The notes: generated by a model not told the origin, from the letters alone. 64,000 nucleotides of DNA from Lumbricus rubellus (GCA_945859605.1 OX243812.1:1691501-1755500), one strand, 5' to 3'. Counted from the stretch's first letter, positions 11,470 to 22,140 are shown. Numbers and translations are program-made.

Positions 11470-11750
11470 ATCCCTTTAAGGTACCTACTCAGAGGCGCTC
11501 CCGGCCGAGATCAAGCGAAGAAAACAGTCTTCAACAGTTTGTGAAATCGAGAACAGCTTGGGAGGTGTCGCATAGTCAAGCGAAGTCCATTCCAGGTTGT
11601 TGGACCAGCCACAGAGAGCGAACGACTCTGCATTGTTACAGAGCAAGTGAAAGCAAAAATTAAGTCACCATGGACAGCAGAGTGCAGTGCGCGGCGGCCT
11701 ATGCAAGTGGAAAGGGGGAGGCAAAGCTCACACAGATAATCAATCAATCA
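11470..11750 (-). mobile_element. Non-LTR retrotransposon 3' fragment
   Basis: The minus-strand translation at 11511-11747 ends with SLSVAGPTTWNGL followed by HLPSCSRFHKLLK, the usual C-terminal signature of CR1/L2/Jockey-like reverse transcriptases. Downstream is the tail motif AGCGCCTCTGAGTAGGTACC, shared with the fragments at 16840 and 45050. An (AATC)n stretch lies at 11733-11755. The fragment is 5'-truncated, the normal outcome of target-primed reverse transcription. Confidence 0.7.
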
Positions 11751-12047
11751 ATCAAATAGTTTATTTGCAACCAAGTACACTGACAAGCTTACACATCTTA
11801 AACATTGGTTACAAAAAGGGAGGTCCTAAAGGGATAAAATAATCCCGTTGTCTAAAGACACCAACTGATATATTGAGTTGATGATGTGAGGTGGCCATGG
11901 CGAAATCTTCCAAAAAAATTCAACACAGTGATTAACAAAACTGAAAAAGCACAATCAAGCAAAACTTATGCTAACACAACAAAATAAATGTAAACTGAAT
12001 AGCTCAACGCTGTTGAGTCATAAGCAATTAAGAAAAAATAAAAAAGC

Positions 12048-12500
12048 TTAGCTACCGAACAGAAAACCTACTGAAATGCATACAATGAGTGAACATAGGG
12101 TGCGATAAGAGCGATAAGAGGGTGCCCAGCCTGATAAGCACAGCCACACCAAAGATGCAATCCTAAATGAGATGCGCTGCGGGAAAGGAAGCCAGTGCCA
12201 AACTCGCGCATATATTGGGATACACGGTCGGACTTGGTGAACCCCCTCCCCCAATAAGACGCACAGCAGCTCGATGGACCCTCCCCAACCTCTCAATCCG
12301 AACCCGCGGGAGACCAGCAAAGATGGAGTTGCAGTAGTTGAGGTGGTTTAGCACAAAAGGAAGGACAAGAGAAGCTGCAGCTTTAGAAGTCAGAGAGCGA
12401 GCAATGACCCTGAGCTACCGCAGTTGGTAGTAGCAGTTGCGGCACACCTGATCTATATTATGAGATGCAAGGGTGAGTTCAGAGTCCAGGAGCACTCCAA
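12048..12500 (-). mobile_element. Non-LTR retrotransposon RT fragment, decayed
   Basis: Two overlapping minus-strand frames carry pieces of one reverse transcriptase C-terminal region. One has LNYCNSIFAGLP followed by a VHRAAVRLIGG-type motif; the other has RISFRIASLVWLCLSGWAPSY. Frameshifts between them show that it is a relic. It is probably the same family as the fragment at 45091-45684. Confidence 0.65.
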
Positions 12501-12560
12501 GGTCACGCACCACTGAAGAGAAAGTCATAGAAGTTCAGAATCTGTTTCTACATTAGGTAT

Positions 12561-13276
12561 AGCACAAAACCGGGAGAGATTAATCACATTGCACACTGCC
12601 AAAAGTGAAAACCAGGCATTATCACATAAATGTCACCCTGTGCACAAATAAAGCAAACGAATTACATCAAAGTCTGAAGCATCTAAGAGAATTAAAGACA
12701 ACATACATCAAAGTCTAAGAGAATTAAAGACAACATCGCTATTCGAAACAATAAAATTAATTCTATGCAACTCTCTTAACAGTATTTTAAATGAAGTAGT
12801 GTTTCATATTTAAAATAGCTTTTGAAGAATTCTATATAAAGATATTTTTATAGTATGAACACATCACAATGCATGCCTTACATTCAAATATTAAGTGCCA
12901 AAATCATGAAAAATCTTGGCATAAACGACAAAAATTGTCATCATACTAAAATGTGCTGAACACAATGCCAATAGCCTAACAATGCAAATGGGCAATAGAA
13001 CATGTACTACAGCATAAATTTAGTCGCATGTTGAAGTAGGCTACTAGGAAAATGATATTATTGTACGTAATTATGGTGTGCTTATTTTCGGTAATTATGG
13101 CGTTCTCATGGATAAACTGGAGCTGAGAGCAGCATTTTAAAAATTCAGTCTAGAATTATGACTAAATACCACTTTAAGTCTATCAGCAAGTTTATCTCTG
13201 CTTCTGTTGTTGTCATTGCAATCAGACTCAGACATAAAAAGACCTTAGTTGTCACTCAGCACTGCAAATGGCATTA
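12561..13276. other. 3' flank of the immunoglobulin-type receptor gene
   Basis: AT-rich non-coding sequence that should include the 3' UTR of the minus-strand receptor gene. I did not find a clear AATAAA on the minus strand close to the stop codon. Confidence 0.4.
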
Positions 13277-14572
13277 TCAACCACGAATCGAAATCCCAAA
13301 CTCTTCTGCAATGCGTGGGCCCTGAATCAAAGGAACACCAGTTTCCTCTGCATTCGGATCAACATCCGGTGGATTATTCTCATGGCAACAATCATTCTCC
13401 ACCTGATCAGCAGCAGCACACTGCATTTGAATGTCATCTGTTGGTGCCATAATGCCACTCTCTGAATATCGACGGATGTTCTTCATTTTCTTGAAACAAG
13501 CACTTGCAATCTGACAAAATTTTCGGATGTTGGCAGGATCCAGCACACGCATGATGATCTGAATGGAGACTGCAGCTACCAAAATTCCAACAATCGTGGA
13601 CAACGACATCCCCTCTGTTTTCTCTGTAACTGTTACCACAATTTTCTCCCGTGCTTCATATTCCAGTCCATTAATCGCATTTCTCGAAACGCAGATAAAC
13701 TCAAAGTTTCCAACGTCGTTCACTTGCAAAACCGAACCGTCACCCACTGGTTTCAAATCCCAGTCCAACCACTGAAACGTTGGAAGTGGAAATCCATCAG
13801 CAGAGCAGATGATTATGTCGCCTTTCTTCTTCTCACAGTCTTTCTTTGGGCAGTTCGTCCTGACATTAGTGACAGCGTACATCAGTTGTTCTCCAGGCGA
13901 ACTCCAGTTAGCGACACGAGAATGTGTGTCGATACATTCGTCAGTAATTTCAGAAGACAGAAGCTGAATACTGAAAGTGTATGATGGTAGGATCGGTCCC
14001 AAAAGGTCAACTGACAAAGAACTGCTGTAAAAATCTTGTCTTTTTGAGAACAGAGTTTTTTTAATTGTCTTTCCACCAGCTGTCATCAATACCATTTCAA
14101 AAGGTAGTTTTCCATTCCATAAGGCAGTACAGGTAAATACCACCTTAAGTCCATCATCAAGTTTATCCTTGCTGCTGATGTTGTGGCCGCAATTAAACTG
14201 GTAGGTGGCAAGGTAGGCTCCACAGGGAACCTCATTCCCAAGTTCATTACACTTATATAGCCCAGCAACTTCAACTATAGATGAATTGATATTCAGTCTG
14301 GAGCAACCACGAGAATGGCTGTCCACTGAATATCCCTCTGTGTGACAAGCGTGTTTACTGCAAAGTTTGATAAAGAGGTCGTCATTGTTCCACCTTTGAA
14401 AGTGCCACTCCAACACTGAATTGCTTTGCGATGAACAGCATTCTAGACTTGTTTCTTTACCAAGCTTGGCAAGCGTGTTTTGAGGTTTGACAGTAAATTC
14501 AGAAAGCACAGTGCTCCATGTGAAACAGGTAATCAAGAGGAATATCTCAGCAAATGATTTCTCCATCAGCAT
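13277..14572 (-). CDS. Immunoglobulin-superfamily type I membrane receptor, single exon
   Basis: A 431-aa intronless ORF. Residues 1-24 (MLMEKSFAEIFLLITCFTWS) look like a signal peptide. An Ig-like domain follows, with a Cys in LECCSS near residue 45 and its partner in the AGLYKC motif near 107. A middle region has paired Cys, including VVFTC. A third, C2-like domain carries IIICSADGFPLPTFQWLDW and FEFICVSRNA. A hydrophobic stretch near 325-342 (TIVGILVAAVSIQIIM) is a probable transmembrane helix, followed by a cytoplasmic tail of about 90 residues with a basic start and an acidic, Pro-rich end. No ITAM or ITIM is obvious. A likely splice acceptor (ATTAATTTTAG) 11 nt before the ATG implies a 5' UTR intron. 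It is best read as a cell-surface recognition or immune-type receptor; the ligand is unknown. Having all Ig domains on one exon is unusual, since Ig domains are normally separated by phase-1 introns. Confidence 0.75.
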   Translation of the reverse strand: MLMEKSFAEIFLLITCFTWSTVLSEFTVKPQNTLAKLGKETSLECCSSQSNSVLEWHFQRWNNDDLFIKLCSKHACHTEGYSVDSHSRGCSRLNINSSIVEVAGLYKCNELGNEVPCGAYLATYQFNCGHNISSKDKLDDGLKVVFTCTALWNGKLPFEMVLMTAGGKTIKKTLFSKRQDFYSSSLSVDLLGPILPSYTFSIQLLSSEITDECIDTHSRVANWSSPGEQLMYAVTNVRTNCPKKDCEKKKGDIIICSADGFPLPTFQWLDWDLKPVGDGSVLQVNDVGNFEFICVSRNAINGLEYEAREKIVVTVTEKTEGMSLSTIVGILVAAVSIQIIMRVLDPANIRKFCQIASACFKKMKNIRRYSESGIMAPTDDIQMQCAAADQVENDCCHENNPPDVDPNAEETGVPLIQGPRIAEEFGISIRG

Positions 14573-14815
14573 TTTGATTGAATCTAAAATTAATTAAATG
14601 AAAATATACAACTTTTAAGGCATCAACATTGGCTAAAATATTATAACTCTGACACTTTGCTGAGTTCACCAGCAAATCCAGAAAAATTTGGACAAGGAAT
14701 ATTGTTTTATGCATTACACATACTAAAGACCATGTGTATCTAGCGTGGCAGCATTCAACGTAAGGAGAGGCTGTCACAATAATCAAATCCAACCTACTGT
14801 GTCAGAAAGATTGTA

Positions 14816-15145
14816 AGTACGGTCGTTGTTACTGATGTCTCGGTAAATCGTAAACAGTATGGCCGCCAAGGAATGCGATAAAATTAGAGTGCCGCCTATG
14901 GACGATATCGCAACATGCATCAAAACATGCAAAGCGTGAGGGTCGGTTAGGGCTCAGGTTAGGCGTCGTGAGGGTCGGTTAGGGTTAGTTTTAGGGTTAG
15001 TGCAGTCATTCTGATGAAATTGAAGCGTGCTTTAATTTTTGTGGAAATATTGGGCCGTATGTCGAGCCGCTCTGTTATGCACGGATCTACGGCGGCCATA
15101 CTGTTTACAATCTACCGAGACGTCAGTCACAATGACCGTAAGTAC
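14816..15145. mobile_element. Inverted-repeat DNA element with telomere-like interior
   Basis: Long terminal inverted repeats of about 50 bp at roughly 88% identity by eye: the left arm contains GTCTCGGTAAATCGTAAACA and the right arm its complement at about 15092-15125. The interior carries GGTTAGGG-type repeats at 14946-15002. Short AAGT flanks might be a target duplication, but this is uncertain, so I leave the superfamily open. Confidence 0.6.
14944..15002 (+). repeat. Interstitial telomere-like GGTTAG repeats
   Basis: Degenerate tandem TTAGGG-like units: GGTTAGGGCT, GGTTAGGCGT, then GGTTAGGGTTAG and TTTTAGGGTTAG. They sit between the two arms of an inverted-repeat element, so they are more likely part of a transposon than a former chromosome end. 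Confidence 0.7.
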
Positions 15146-16835
15146 TCTTTAACAGAGAGGTCCATACATTTTATGCTGACTTTCGCGATTCGTTCGCCTA
15201 ATGCGTATAAAGGCCGCCTTACAAAAGCTCTGGATTGGAAAGATCAATCGCAGCACAAACTGCAATGACACACCATTAAAATTTGCCACACTTTGGTCAA
15301 CATTGCGGCTAAACCACAAAGTAAATCTATTGGAAACCGACCGAGGACTGACTGCTCTTCAAACATGATGCTCTGCTTTAAGTGATAAATCTTTCTGCAA
15401 AAGATCCACAATCTGGGCTAAACAGCTCACAATAAGACCTAAGTATTGTGATTATGCTTCGAGTCCATCAAAGTTTTAAAATATTGGGAAAAGTGTAACT
15501 AGTTTAACTAAATATTTCTAGTAAAGTAACCTTGTTTACCAAATTCGATTGCCAACTTTTAGTTAAACCGTTTTATTTTATTTGAGAGTTGAGAAATAGC
15601 CATAGTTCAACCTGGGTTAGACATTAGTCCCAGGTTCAACTAAAAAATTAGTTTGGTGCCCATCAACTGGCTTGTTGGATAAAGGAAAAATTATTATTAT
15701 ATCATTGCCACTCTTGTCACGTGTTTCCATTCTTCCTAGATTTTTTCTACATCTCTGTCTCTACTCAAAATCGATTTCTTCTCTCGAGGAACTTACACTC
15801 TAAGCGCTACTCAATGGTCGCTGAGCACTTGAAGTGGCGCTGCGTAAGTTTCAAATTGAGCTACATTAAATTTAAAACACCACAAGCAAGCATTGGGCGA
15901 TAATATAAAATAGAACATCAAACTTCTAAATAAATACTTCGAATAACTAGCCTACTAATAATCCAGTGCGATATGCCTATTTCAAAAATTAATCAATTAA
16001 ACCTATTCATTTTAACCGACACAACTAACCGTTTTTTGTCTTTACACTTAGCCTGCATAAAACATTTTCAACCTTATAAAAATCGTCTCTCAACCTCCCA
16101 GGTTTCACTTTCACAACCACAGATGTCACTCCGAATGTAAAAACATTTCAGATCGGGGCCAAAAAAGGCTAGAAAAGGCTAGATTAACAATACCTCTGAA
16201 AAATACATTAAATTTGTCATTTTTGTGGCTTGAAATTTTGACGACCTTTTTTGGTCACATCCGATTATCAAATTTTGGTCTATTTTCCTTGAATTCCTTT
16301 CCCATGAAATTCCTGATGACTATATTATTTTTAAGTTTTTCGCTCAAAATTTACAACTTTAGCCCAAATTCAAAAAAATCTCCTTTTCACGTCTTTTGTG
16401 CATTTTCAGCGTAAAAAATTTATATGTGAAAAAGTCGGATAAACCGCGGTGATAAAACACCTAGAAACCTAGAGAAGACCAGAAAAATAGATCTAGGTGG
16501 AAAAAGCTATGAGTGGCATCCCTGTTCACAATAATAATGGCATTTCACTTCCGCGTAATTTTTATGCTCATAATCAGTGAATTAGTCATAATGTGCAGCT
16601 AACCATTGATATGTATTATATTATTATCCATTGATATGTTTACTCTATTAATGCAACCTGTACCAGAGACTCTGAACTTTCACACCATCTAAAGGCTGTC
16701 GACGGGATTCTGTTGGATGATTCTACGTGTCTGCGAGGGATCGCCACTGAAGACTGTTTCCGGCTCACTGTGACTTATTTTGCTTTATGATGAAATTTTC
16801 TTGTTGTTATGACATTTAACATCACTTCGGCTAGT
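15146..16835. other. Intergenic stretch, no gene seen
   Basis: About 1.7 kb with small chance ORFs only. Several TAGGCTA/TAGCCTA words occur. Nothing else is recognisable to me. Confidence 0.45.
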
Positions 16836-16883
16836 TAGCGCAGAGAGCGCCTCTGAGTAGATTTCTTGAAGAGGCGCTATATA

Positions 16884-16915
<32 letters not shown>
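16836..16915 (+). mobile_element. Non-LTR retrotransposon 3' tail
   Basis: It contains GAGCGCCTCTGAGTAG, then GAAGAGGCGCTATATAAATT and an (AAAT)n tail at about 16886-16913. The same tail is seen on the minus strand at 11470-11510 and 45050-45110, so all three come from one LINE family that ends in a simple repeat. Confidence 0.65.
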
Positions 16916-16916
<1 letters not shown>

Positions 16917-16989
16917 TCTAGCTACTGGATAGGAACTGGCCTATGAAAGTACGGATTATCGCTCATCAAACATATAAATACATAGAAAT

Positions 16990-17540
16990 AAGAGCTGGAT
17001 GAAGGTAGGGCCTATTTCTATGTGTCAAATAGAAGCTGGTTTGACGAAAATAAAGCATGAGAAATGGAAGCTGGATGAGGGTATTTTTATATATAAAATA
17101 GAAGCTGGATTGACGAAAATAAAGCATGAGAAATGGAAGCTGGATGAGGGTATTTTTATATATAAAATAGAAGCTGGATTGACGAAAATAAAGCATGAGA
17201 AATAAGAGCTGGATTAATGTAGCCTACTTCGATCTATGTCTGAAATAGAGGCTGGATTGACGAAGATAAAGCATGAGAAATGGAAGCTGGATGAGGGTAA
17301 TTTTATATATGAAATTGAAGCTGGATTGACGAAAATAAAGCATGAAAAATAAGAGCTGGATGAAGGTATTTCTTTGTCTGAAATAGAAGCTGGATTGACG
17401 AGAATAAAGCATGAGAAATGGATGCTGGATGAGAGTATTTTTATATATGAAATAGAAGCTGGATTGACTAAAATAACGAGCGAGAAATAGAAGCTGGATG
17501 GAGGTAGGTCTATTTATAGGTGTGAAATATATTTAAGCTG
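16990..17540. repeat. 69-bp minisatellite
   Basis: About eight units. The anchor CTGGATTGACGAAAATAAAG (with variants) starts at 17036, 17105, 17174, 17252, 17321, 17390, 17459 and 17538. Most spacings are exactly 69 bp; two are 78-79 bp. Each unit contains two AAGCTGGAT half-units. Because 69 is divisible by three, reading frames stay open on both strands (for example a repeated EAGLTKIKHEKWKLDEG), but there is no support for coding. Confidence 0.95.
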
Positions 17541-17548
17541 GATTGAAC

Positions 17549-17645
17549 AAATTCGCGGTATCGATCGTGCGCGGTAACAATCGTGCGTGGTATTGAAAAT
17601 CGCGGTATTGTGTGCGCGGTGTTGTGTGCGCGGTATTGACAGTAA
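17549..17645. repeat. Short tandem CGCGGTATTG-like repeats
   Basis: Roughly six imperfect 12-18 bp units built on GTGCGCGGTATTG or CGCGGTATCG, directly after the 69-bp minisatellite. CpG-rich compared with its surroundings. Confidence 0.7.
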
Positions 17646-17877
17646 ACCGTCATTCCAGGTACGCTATACAGGTGAGGAGAGGTTGAGTAATTTAGATCGC
17701 GGACCCTTAACGAAAGATCACTATAGTTAGCCTACAACAGCATTCGCAAACTTTATGTATTTTGCAACCATGCAAAACGTCCAGATCGTCTACTGCAGAG
17801 GTTCTCAACCTTTTTTCGCGCGCGACACACCTAAACTTGCAACCAAATTTTGCGACACACCATGCAATCGTCATGTG

Positions 17878-18113
17878 TGTTACGTTCTAAACTTTATGTA
17901 AGAACGCGTGGTTTACTTAAATCACTTTGTTTAATTATTAAAGTAGTAACTAAGTATTAATAATCTAAAGTAGAACAGTTTCTGTCGTGTCTTGTTTAGT
18001 TTATGTTTTAACGTTGAGTGTCCACCATGCTAGTTCCAAACAGGAAGTGACGTCAGTCCATAGATTACATATGTAACTTGAGTCACAGCATTGACAATGT
18101 TCATTCCATGACA
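17878..18113 (-). repeat. 3' LTR of the gypsy element at 17878
   Basis: 236 bp, beginning TG and ending CA on either strand (plus strand TGTTACGTTC to CCATGACA). The sequence appears identical to 22141-22376. Confidence 0.9.
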
Positions 18114-18125
18114 CCTTTCCTCTTA
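18114..18125 (-). other. Polypurine tract
   Basis: On the element's sense strand AAGAGGAAAGG directly precedes the TG of the 3' LTR. It is the expected primer for plus-strand DNA synthesis. Confidence 0.8.
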
Positions 18126-21100
18126 AGTGATAAAGTCTCTAAACCTAACAGGTGGTTTCACAGATCGTCCTGAACGAGTACTCTGTAAGCAACTCTTGAC
18201 AGGTGGAGGCAAGATGACTGGAGTGGATTCTCTTGGAAGCGTGACGTTTGGAGTCGAGTCCTTTGGAGGCATGGAGATTGGAATCGAGTCCTTTGGAGGC
18301 ATGAAGATTGGAGTTGAGTCTTCCTCGACCAGCGGCTGACAGTCTGGAGGTGGATCATTCGTGCGAACCAAGTCGCGACGATTCCGACGAAGAGTTGATC
18401 CATCTTCTGTATCTATGATGTACGATCGAAGTGTAATGTGTTTGTCTCTAACTACACCTGAGCGCCATTGGCCATTATGATTTACTCGAATGGTATCTCC
18501 TTCATGCAGAGGTTGAAGTGCTTTCGCATGTCTGTTGTAAAACGTTTCTTGTTTTGATTGACGTGTCTTCAGTTCTGGCACGGCATTCCTTGACATCGGC
18601 TGCAAACGAGAAGGCATAACTGGAAGTTTGGATCTCAAAAGCCGACTCATCAACAGTTCAGCAGGACTATATTGCAAACCTGATATTGGTGCATTCCTGT
18701 ACTGCAACAAGGCTATGTATGGATCAGAGCCATCTTTCTCTGCTTTTTTCAGAAGTGTTTTCACTGTCTGTATGGCCCTTTCCGCCATTCCATTTGACTG
18801 AGCATAACGTGGGCTTGTTGTTGTGATTTTGAATTTCCACGATGTTGCAAATGTCTGCATTGCTGCACTTGCAAAGGGCATGTTATCTGCCACCATCTCA
18901 CAAGGTATTCCATGGCGAGCAAAAATCGACTTCAAGTGAGGTATCAGTGAATTAGCTGTCTTCCCTTGAAGTAGACAAACTTCCGGGTACTTTGAGTAGT
19001 AATCGACAACCAGTAAATAATCATTTCCAAAAAGTTGAAAGATATCTGCGGCGACCTTTTCCCAAGGTCGTTCTGGCACTGGATGAGAGATTAGTGGTTC
19101 CTTCTGTTGATGTCTGCAGAAAGCATTGCATGTGGTACATTTACCAACATATTTTTCTATGTCTTGTGACAACCCTGGCCAGAACAAACATGAACGTGCA
19201 AGACCTTTGCATTTCTCAATACCAAGGTGACCTTCATGCAGTAGCGCCAGCATTTCATGACGCATTGTCTGTGGCACTATCAGCTTTCCGTGAACAAACA
19301 TGAGGCCATCAAGTTCATATATGTCTGAAGCCATTTTGCGGTATTGTTTCAACTCCACTGGTAGATCTTCTGTAGATTCAGGGAACCCTTCTTGGACCAT
19401 AGTTTGCAGACGGACCAAGACAGCATCATGCAAAGTCTCCTGGCGAAATTCTTCCAGTCGTTCTGGGCTGGCAGGAAAATTGCTGAGCAACGCATGTACG
19501 AGAACCTCAAGGTCTTCTGTAAGGTCATCCGAGACTTTTGTATCCTCTGCGATGTATGCTCGAGACAAGGCATCTGCTATGAGCATTTTGCTCCCAGGCA
19601 AGTATTCAATTGTGAGCTGGAATTTTAACAGTCTGAGTAGCATTCTTTGAAGCCTAGGTGATGTGTCACAGATTGGCTTTCTGAAGATTGCTTCCAAAGG
19701 CTTGTGATCGGATTGGACTGTTGTCTTTCTGCCGTAGACGTAGTGTGAAAATCTCTCACAGGCGAACACAATTGCTAGCAGCTCTTTCTCTATTTGTGCA
19801 TAATTTCTCTCTGCTGGAGTCAAAGATCTGGATGCATAGGCAATTGGCTGCCCATCTTGCATGAGACATGAACCAAGACCTGTAGACGATGCATCAGTCT
19901 GTATCATCAGTACTTTGTTTGGGTCATAGTACTTCAACGTTGCTGCCTCACTAATCAATTGTTTGATCAGATGCACAGCATTTTCATGTTGGTCTAACCA
20001 GTGCCATGCAATGTCTTTCTTTAGTATTTGCCGTAATACGTCCGTGTGGGAGGAAAAGTTTGGTATAAACTTAGACAAATACGTGACCATTCCCAAGAAT
20101 CTTTGCAACTCTTTCTGGTTGGTTGGAGATGGCATGTTGAGTATTGCCTGAACTTTGACATCATCTGGACGTACACCAGTACTTGAAAGGATGTGACCCA
20201 AATATTTGACTTGCCCAACCTTGTACTGTATTTTCTTTTGGTTGAATTTCACTCCATTTTTCTGTGCACGATCCAAAACTTGTTTTAGAATTCGATCATG
20301 TTCCGAGTCATCAGCTGCAGCTATAATCAGATCATCGAACACAATGTTCACACCTGGAATGTCACCGAATAATTCATTGCTTCTTTTCTGAAAAATCTCG
20401 GGTGCGGAAGAAATTCCAAAGGGCATGCGCAGCATGGAATAACGACCAAATGGAGTGTTAAAGGTGCACAAGCGACTACTCGATTCATCTAGCTTGATCT
20501 GCCAGAAACCATCTTTCATGTCAATAACGGTGAAGACAGATTTCCCAGATAATTTGGCTAGGACATCCTCACATGTTGGGATTCGGTAGTGTTCTCGTTT
20601 AATGGCTTTGTTAAGGTCTCGTGGATCCAAACATAAGCGAAGAGAACCATCTTTTTTCTCAACCACAAGCAAACTGTTCACCCAGTCAGTAGGCTGATCT
20701 TGTTTTGTGATCACTTCTAACCTTTCCATTTCCATCAGTGTTTTCTTTAATTTATCTTCAAGTGCAAGTGGAACTCGTCTTGGGGCATGAACAACAGGTG
20801 AAATATTCTTATCAATTTTAATATGATATGTACCTGGCATTTGTCCTAGTCCGGTGAACACGTCCTTGTAGCCGTCGAGTATATTCGAAGAATTATTGGC
20901 CTCTGACAGGGAATCAATTCGCTGCACAATGTTCAGAGCTATGCAGCTGTGCAGACCAAGGAGAGTTGGAGCGTCCTGTTTTATAACGAAGAAATCAGCT
21001 TCCACAGTCCCACCACTGGTCTTTGCTGTAACAGAGACTATTCCCACTGGGGTTATCTTACTGTTGCCATATGCAGTCAGTGTCGTTTTGCAAGGTTTTA

Positions 21101-22073
21101 TTTTAGGACGGTTAGCAAGACTGTTCAGAGTAGACTGTGCCATAACATTTGCTTCAGCACCTGTATCAAGTTTACATTGAACCAAATCACCATTTATGTT
21201 TATGTCTTTCCACCAGCCATCAGTTCTTTGTCCCACTGACAGTACTCCAACAAAGAAATTCTGAACATTATCATCATTGACTGAATAAACCACTTTCTGA
21301 GTAGAGTTCTGTTCTCTTCCTGTGTTTCTAGATCTCGGAGGACTTTTGAACATGGTTGGTTCAGATGAAGTGCTTTTTGAACGACACATTTTCTGAAAAT
21401 GGTTAGGTTTTCCACATTTCATGCATTTTTTACCAAATGCTGGACATGCTCTGGGTTTATGTGAGCCACCACACTTGGAACAGGCAATGTCATTGGAGTG
21501 GACGTTATGTATTCTAGCATTGAAACTCGTCTCACCTTGAATGGATTGCAGTTGTGCTTTTGTCGACTCAGCTGCTCGACAGATGTTCAACGCCTTCAGA
21601 AGGTCAAGGTCTGGCTCTCGCAGCAAACGTTCCTGAAGACGAGCATCCGGACATCCCAAGACAATTCGGTCACGAATGAGACTTTCGGTCTGATTGCCGA
21701 AATCACATGACTTGACCTTTTGACGGAGTGTAGTGACGAATGTATCAATCGACTCACCCGATGCCTGGGTCGATCTCCAGAAGTTGTAGCGTTCAAAGAC
21801 GACGTTTTTACGAGGCGAGCAATACTCTTCGAATTTTGAGAGCGCAGGTTGGAGTTTTCCAGATTCTCCCTCAGTAAACGCGAATGTGTTATACACTGCG
21901 AGTGCATCATCTCCAACGATATGGAGAAAGATAGCTAACTGGACGTCGTCTGGCTTTTGGTCTGACCCTGACGCCTTCATAAAGTTCTGGAATTTCTGTT
22001 TCCAATTTTTCCACGACTCTTCTAAGTTAACACTGTTCATATCGAGCGAATTAGGCTGTTTGAAAAGTTCCAT
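18123..22073 (-). CDS. Gag-Pol polyprotein of Ty3/gypsy element (1316 aa)
   Basis: A single ORF fusing all functions. Order seen: a Gag-like N-terminus (about 1-190); two zinc-knuckle CCHC-type motifs at about 198-230 (CSKCGGSHKPRAC, CMKCGKPNHFQKMC); an aspartic protease with LDTGAE at about 302; reverse transcriptase with VEKKDGSLRLC and the active-site variant VFDDL in place of the usual YxDD-type motif; RNase H with IQTDASSTGLG, AYASRSLTP and QSDHKPLEAIF; integrase with an H-H-C-C zinc finger (HEGHLGIEKC, CTTCNAFC) and the catalytic core ending PRYAQSNGMAERAIQTVK. The C-terminus has three PPK/RDSTP-type repeats. No stop or frameshift is visible. The family makes a cDNA from genomic RNA and integrates it; there is no envelope ORF. 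Confidence 0.93.
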   Translation of the reverse strand: MELFKQPNSLDMNSVNLEESWKNWKQKFQNFMKASGSDQKPDDVQLAIFLHIVGDDALAVYNTFAFTEGESGKLQPALSKFEEYCSPRKNVVFERYNFWRSTQASGESIDTFVTTLRQKVKSCDFGNQTESLIRDRIVLGCPDARLQERLLREPDLDLLKALNICRAAESTKAQLQSIQGETSFNARIHNVHSNDIACSKCGGSHKPRACPAFGKKCMKCGKPNHFQKMCRSKSTSSEPTMFKSPPRSRNTGREQNSTQKVVYSVNDDNVQNFFVGVLSVGQRTDGWWKDININGDLVQCKLDTGAEANVMAQSTLNSLANRPKIKPCKTTLTAYGNSKITPVGIVSVTAKTSGGTVEADFFVIKQDAPTLLGLHSCIALNIVQRIDSLSEANNSSNILDGYKDVFTGLGQMPGTYHIKIDKNISPVVHAPRRVPLALEDKLKKTLMEMERLEVITKQDQPTDWVNSLLVVEKKDGSLRLCLDPRDLNKAIKREHYRIPTCEDVLAKLSGKSVFTVIDMKDGFWQIKLDESSSRLCTFNTPFGRYSMLRMPFGISSAPEIFQKRSNELFGDIPGVNIVFDDLIIAAADDSEHDRILKQVLDRAQKNGVKFNQKKIQYKVGQVKYLGHILSSTGVRPDDVKVQAILNMPSPTNQKELQRFLGMVTYLSKFIPNFSSHTDVLRQILKKDIAWHWLDQHENAVHLIKQLISEAATLKYYDPNKVLMIQTDASSTGLGSCLMQDGQPIAYASRSLTPAERNYAQIEKELLAIVFACERFSHYVYGRKTTVQSDHKPLEAIFRKPICDTSPRLQRMLLRLLKFQLTIEYLPGSKMLIADALSRAYIAEDTKVSDDLTEDLEVLVHALLSNFPASPERLEEFRQETLHDAVLVRLQTMVQEGFPESTEDLPVELKQYRKMASDIYELDGLMFVHGKLIVPQTMRHEMLALLHEGHLGIEKCKGLARSCLFWPGLSQDIEKYVGKCTTCNAFCRHQQKEPLISHPVPERPWEKVAADIFQLFGNDYLLVVDYYSKYPEVCLLQGKTANSLIPHLKSIFARHGIPCEMVADNMPFASAAMQTFATSWKFKITTTSPRYAQSNGMAERAIQTVKTLLKKAEKDGSDPYIALLQYRNAPISGLQYSPAELLMSRLLRSKLPVMPSRLQPMSRNAVPELKTRQSKQETFYNRHAKALQPLHEGDTIRVNHNGQWRSGVVRDKHITLRSYIIDTEDGSTLRRNRRDLVRTNDPPPDCQPLVEEDSTPIFMPPKDSIPISMPPKDSTPNVTLPRESTPVILPPPVKSCLQSTRSGRSVKPPVRFRDFIT

Positions 22074-22122
22074 TGTTCCGTGTCACGTGCGTTATCAGTA
22101 TCCACGAAAACGATTAAAGTCA

Positions 22123-22140
22123 CGTTTGTTCACGACGCCA
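22123..22140 (-). other. Primer-binding site
   Basis: The sense strand directly after the 5' LTR reads TGGCGTCGTGAACAAACG. It starts with TGG, complementary to a tRNA CCA end. I cannot say which tRNA it matches. Confidence 0.7.

Noticed and set aside
14944..15002. TTAGGG-like repeats considered as a chromosome end or fusion point
   Set aside because: Too short and degenerate, and enclosed by inverted repeats of a transposable element.
16990..17540. Regular array considered as a CRISPR or coding repeat
   Set aside because: Units are head-to-tail without unique spacers, in a eukaryotic context; it is a minisatellite.
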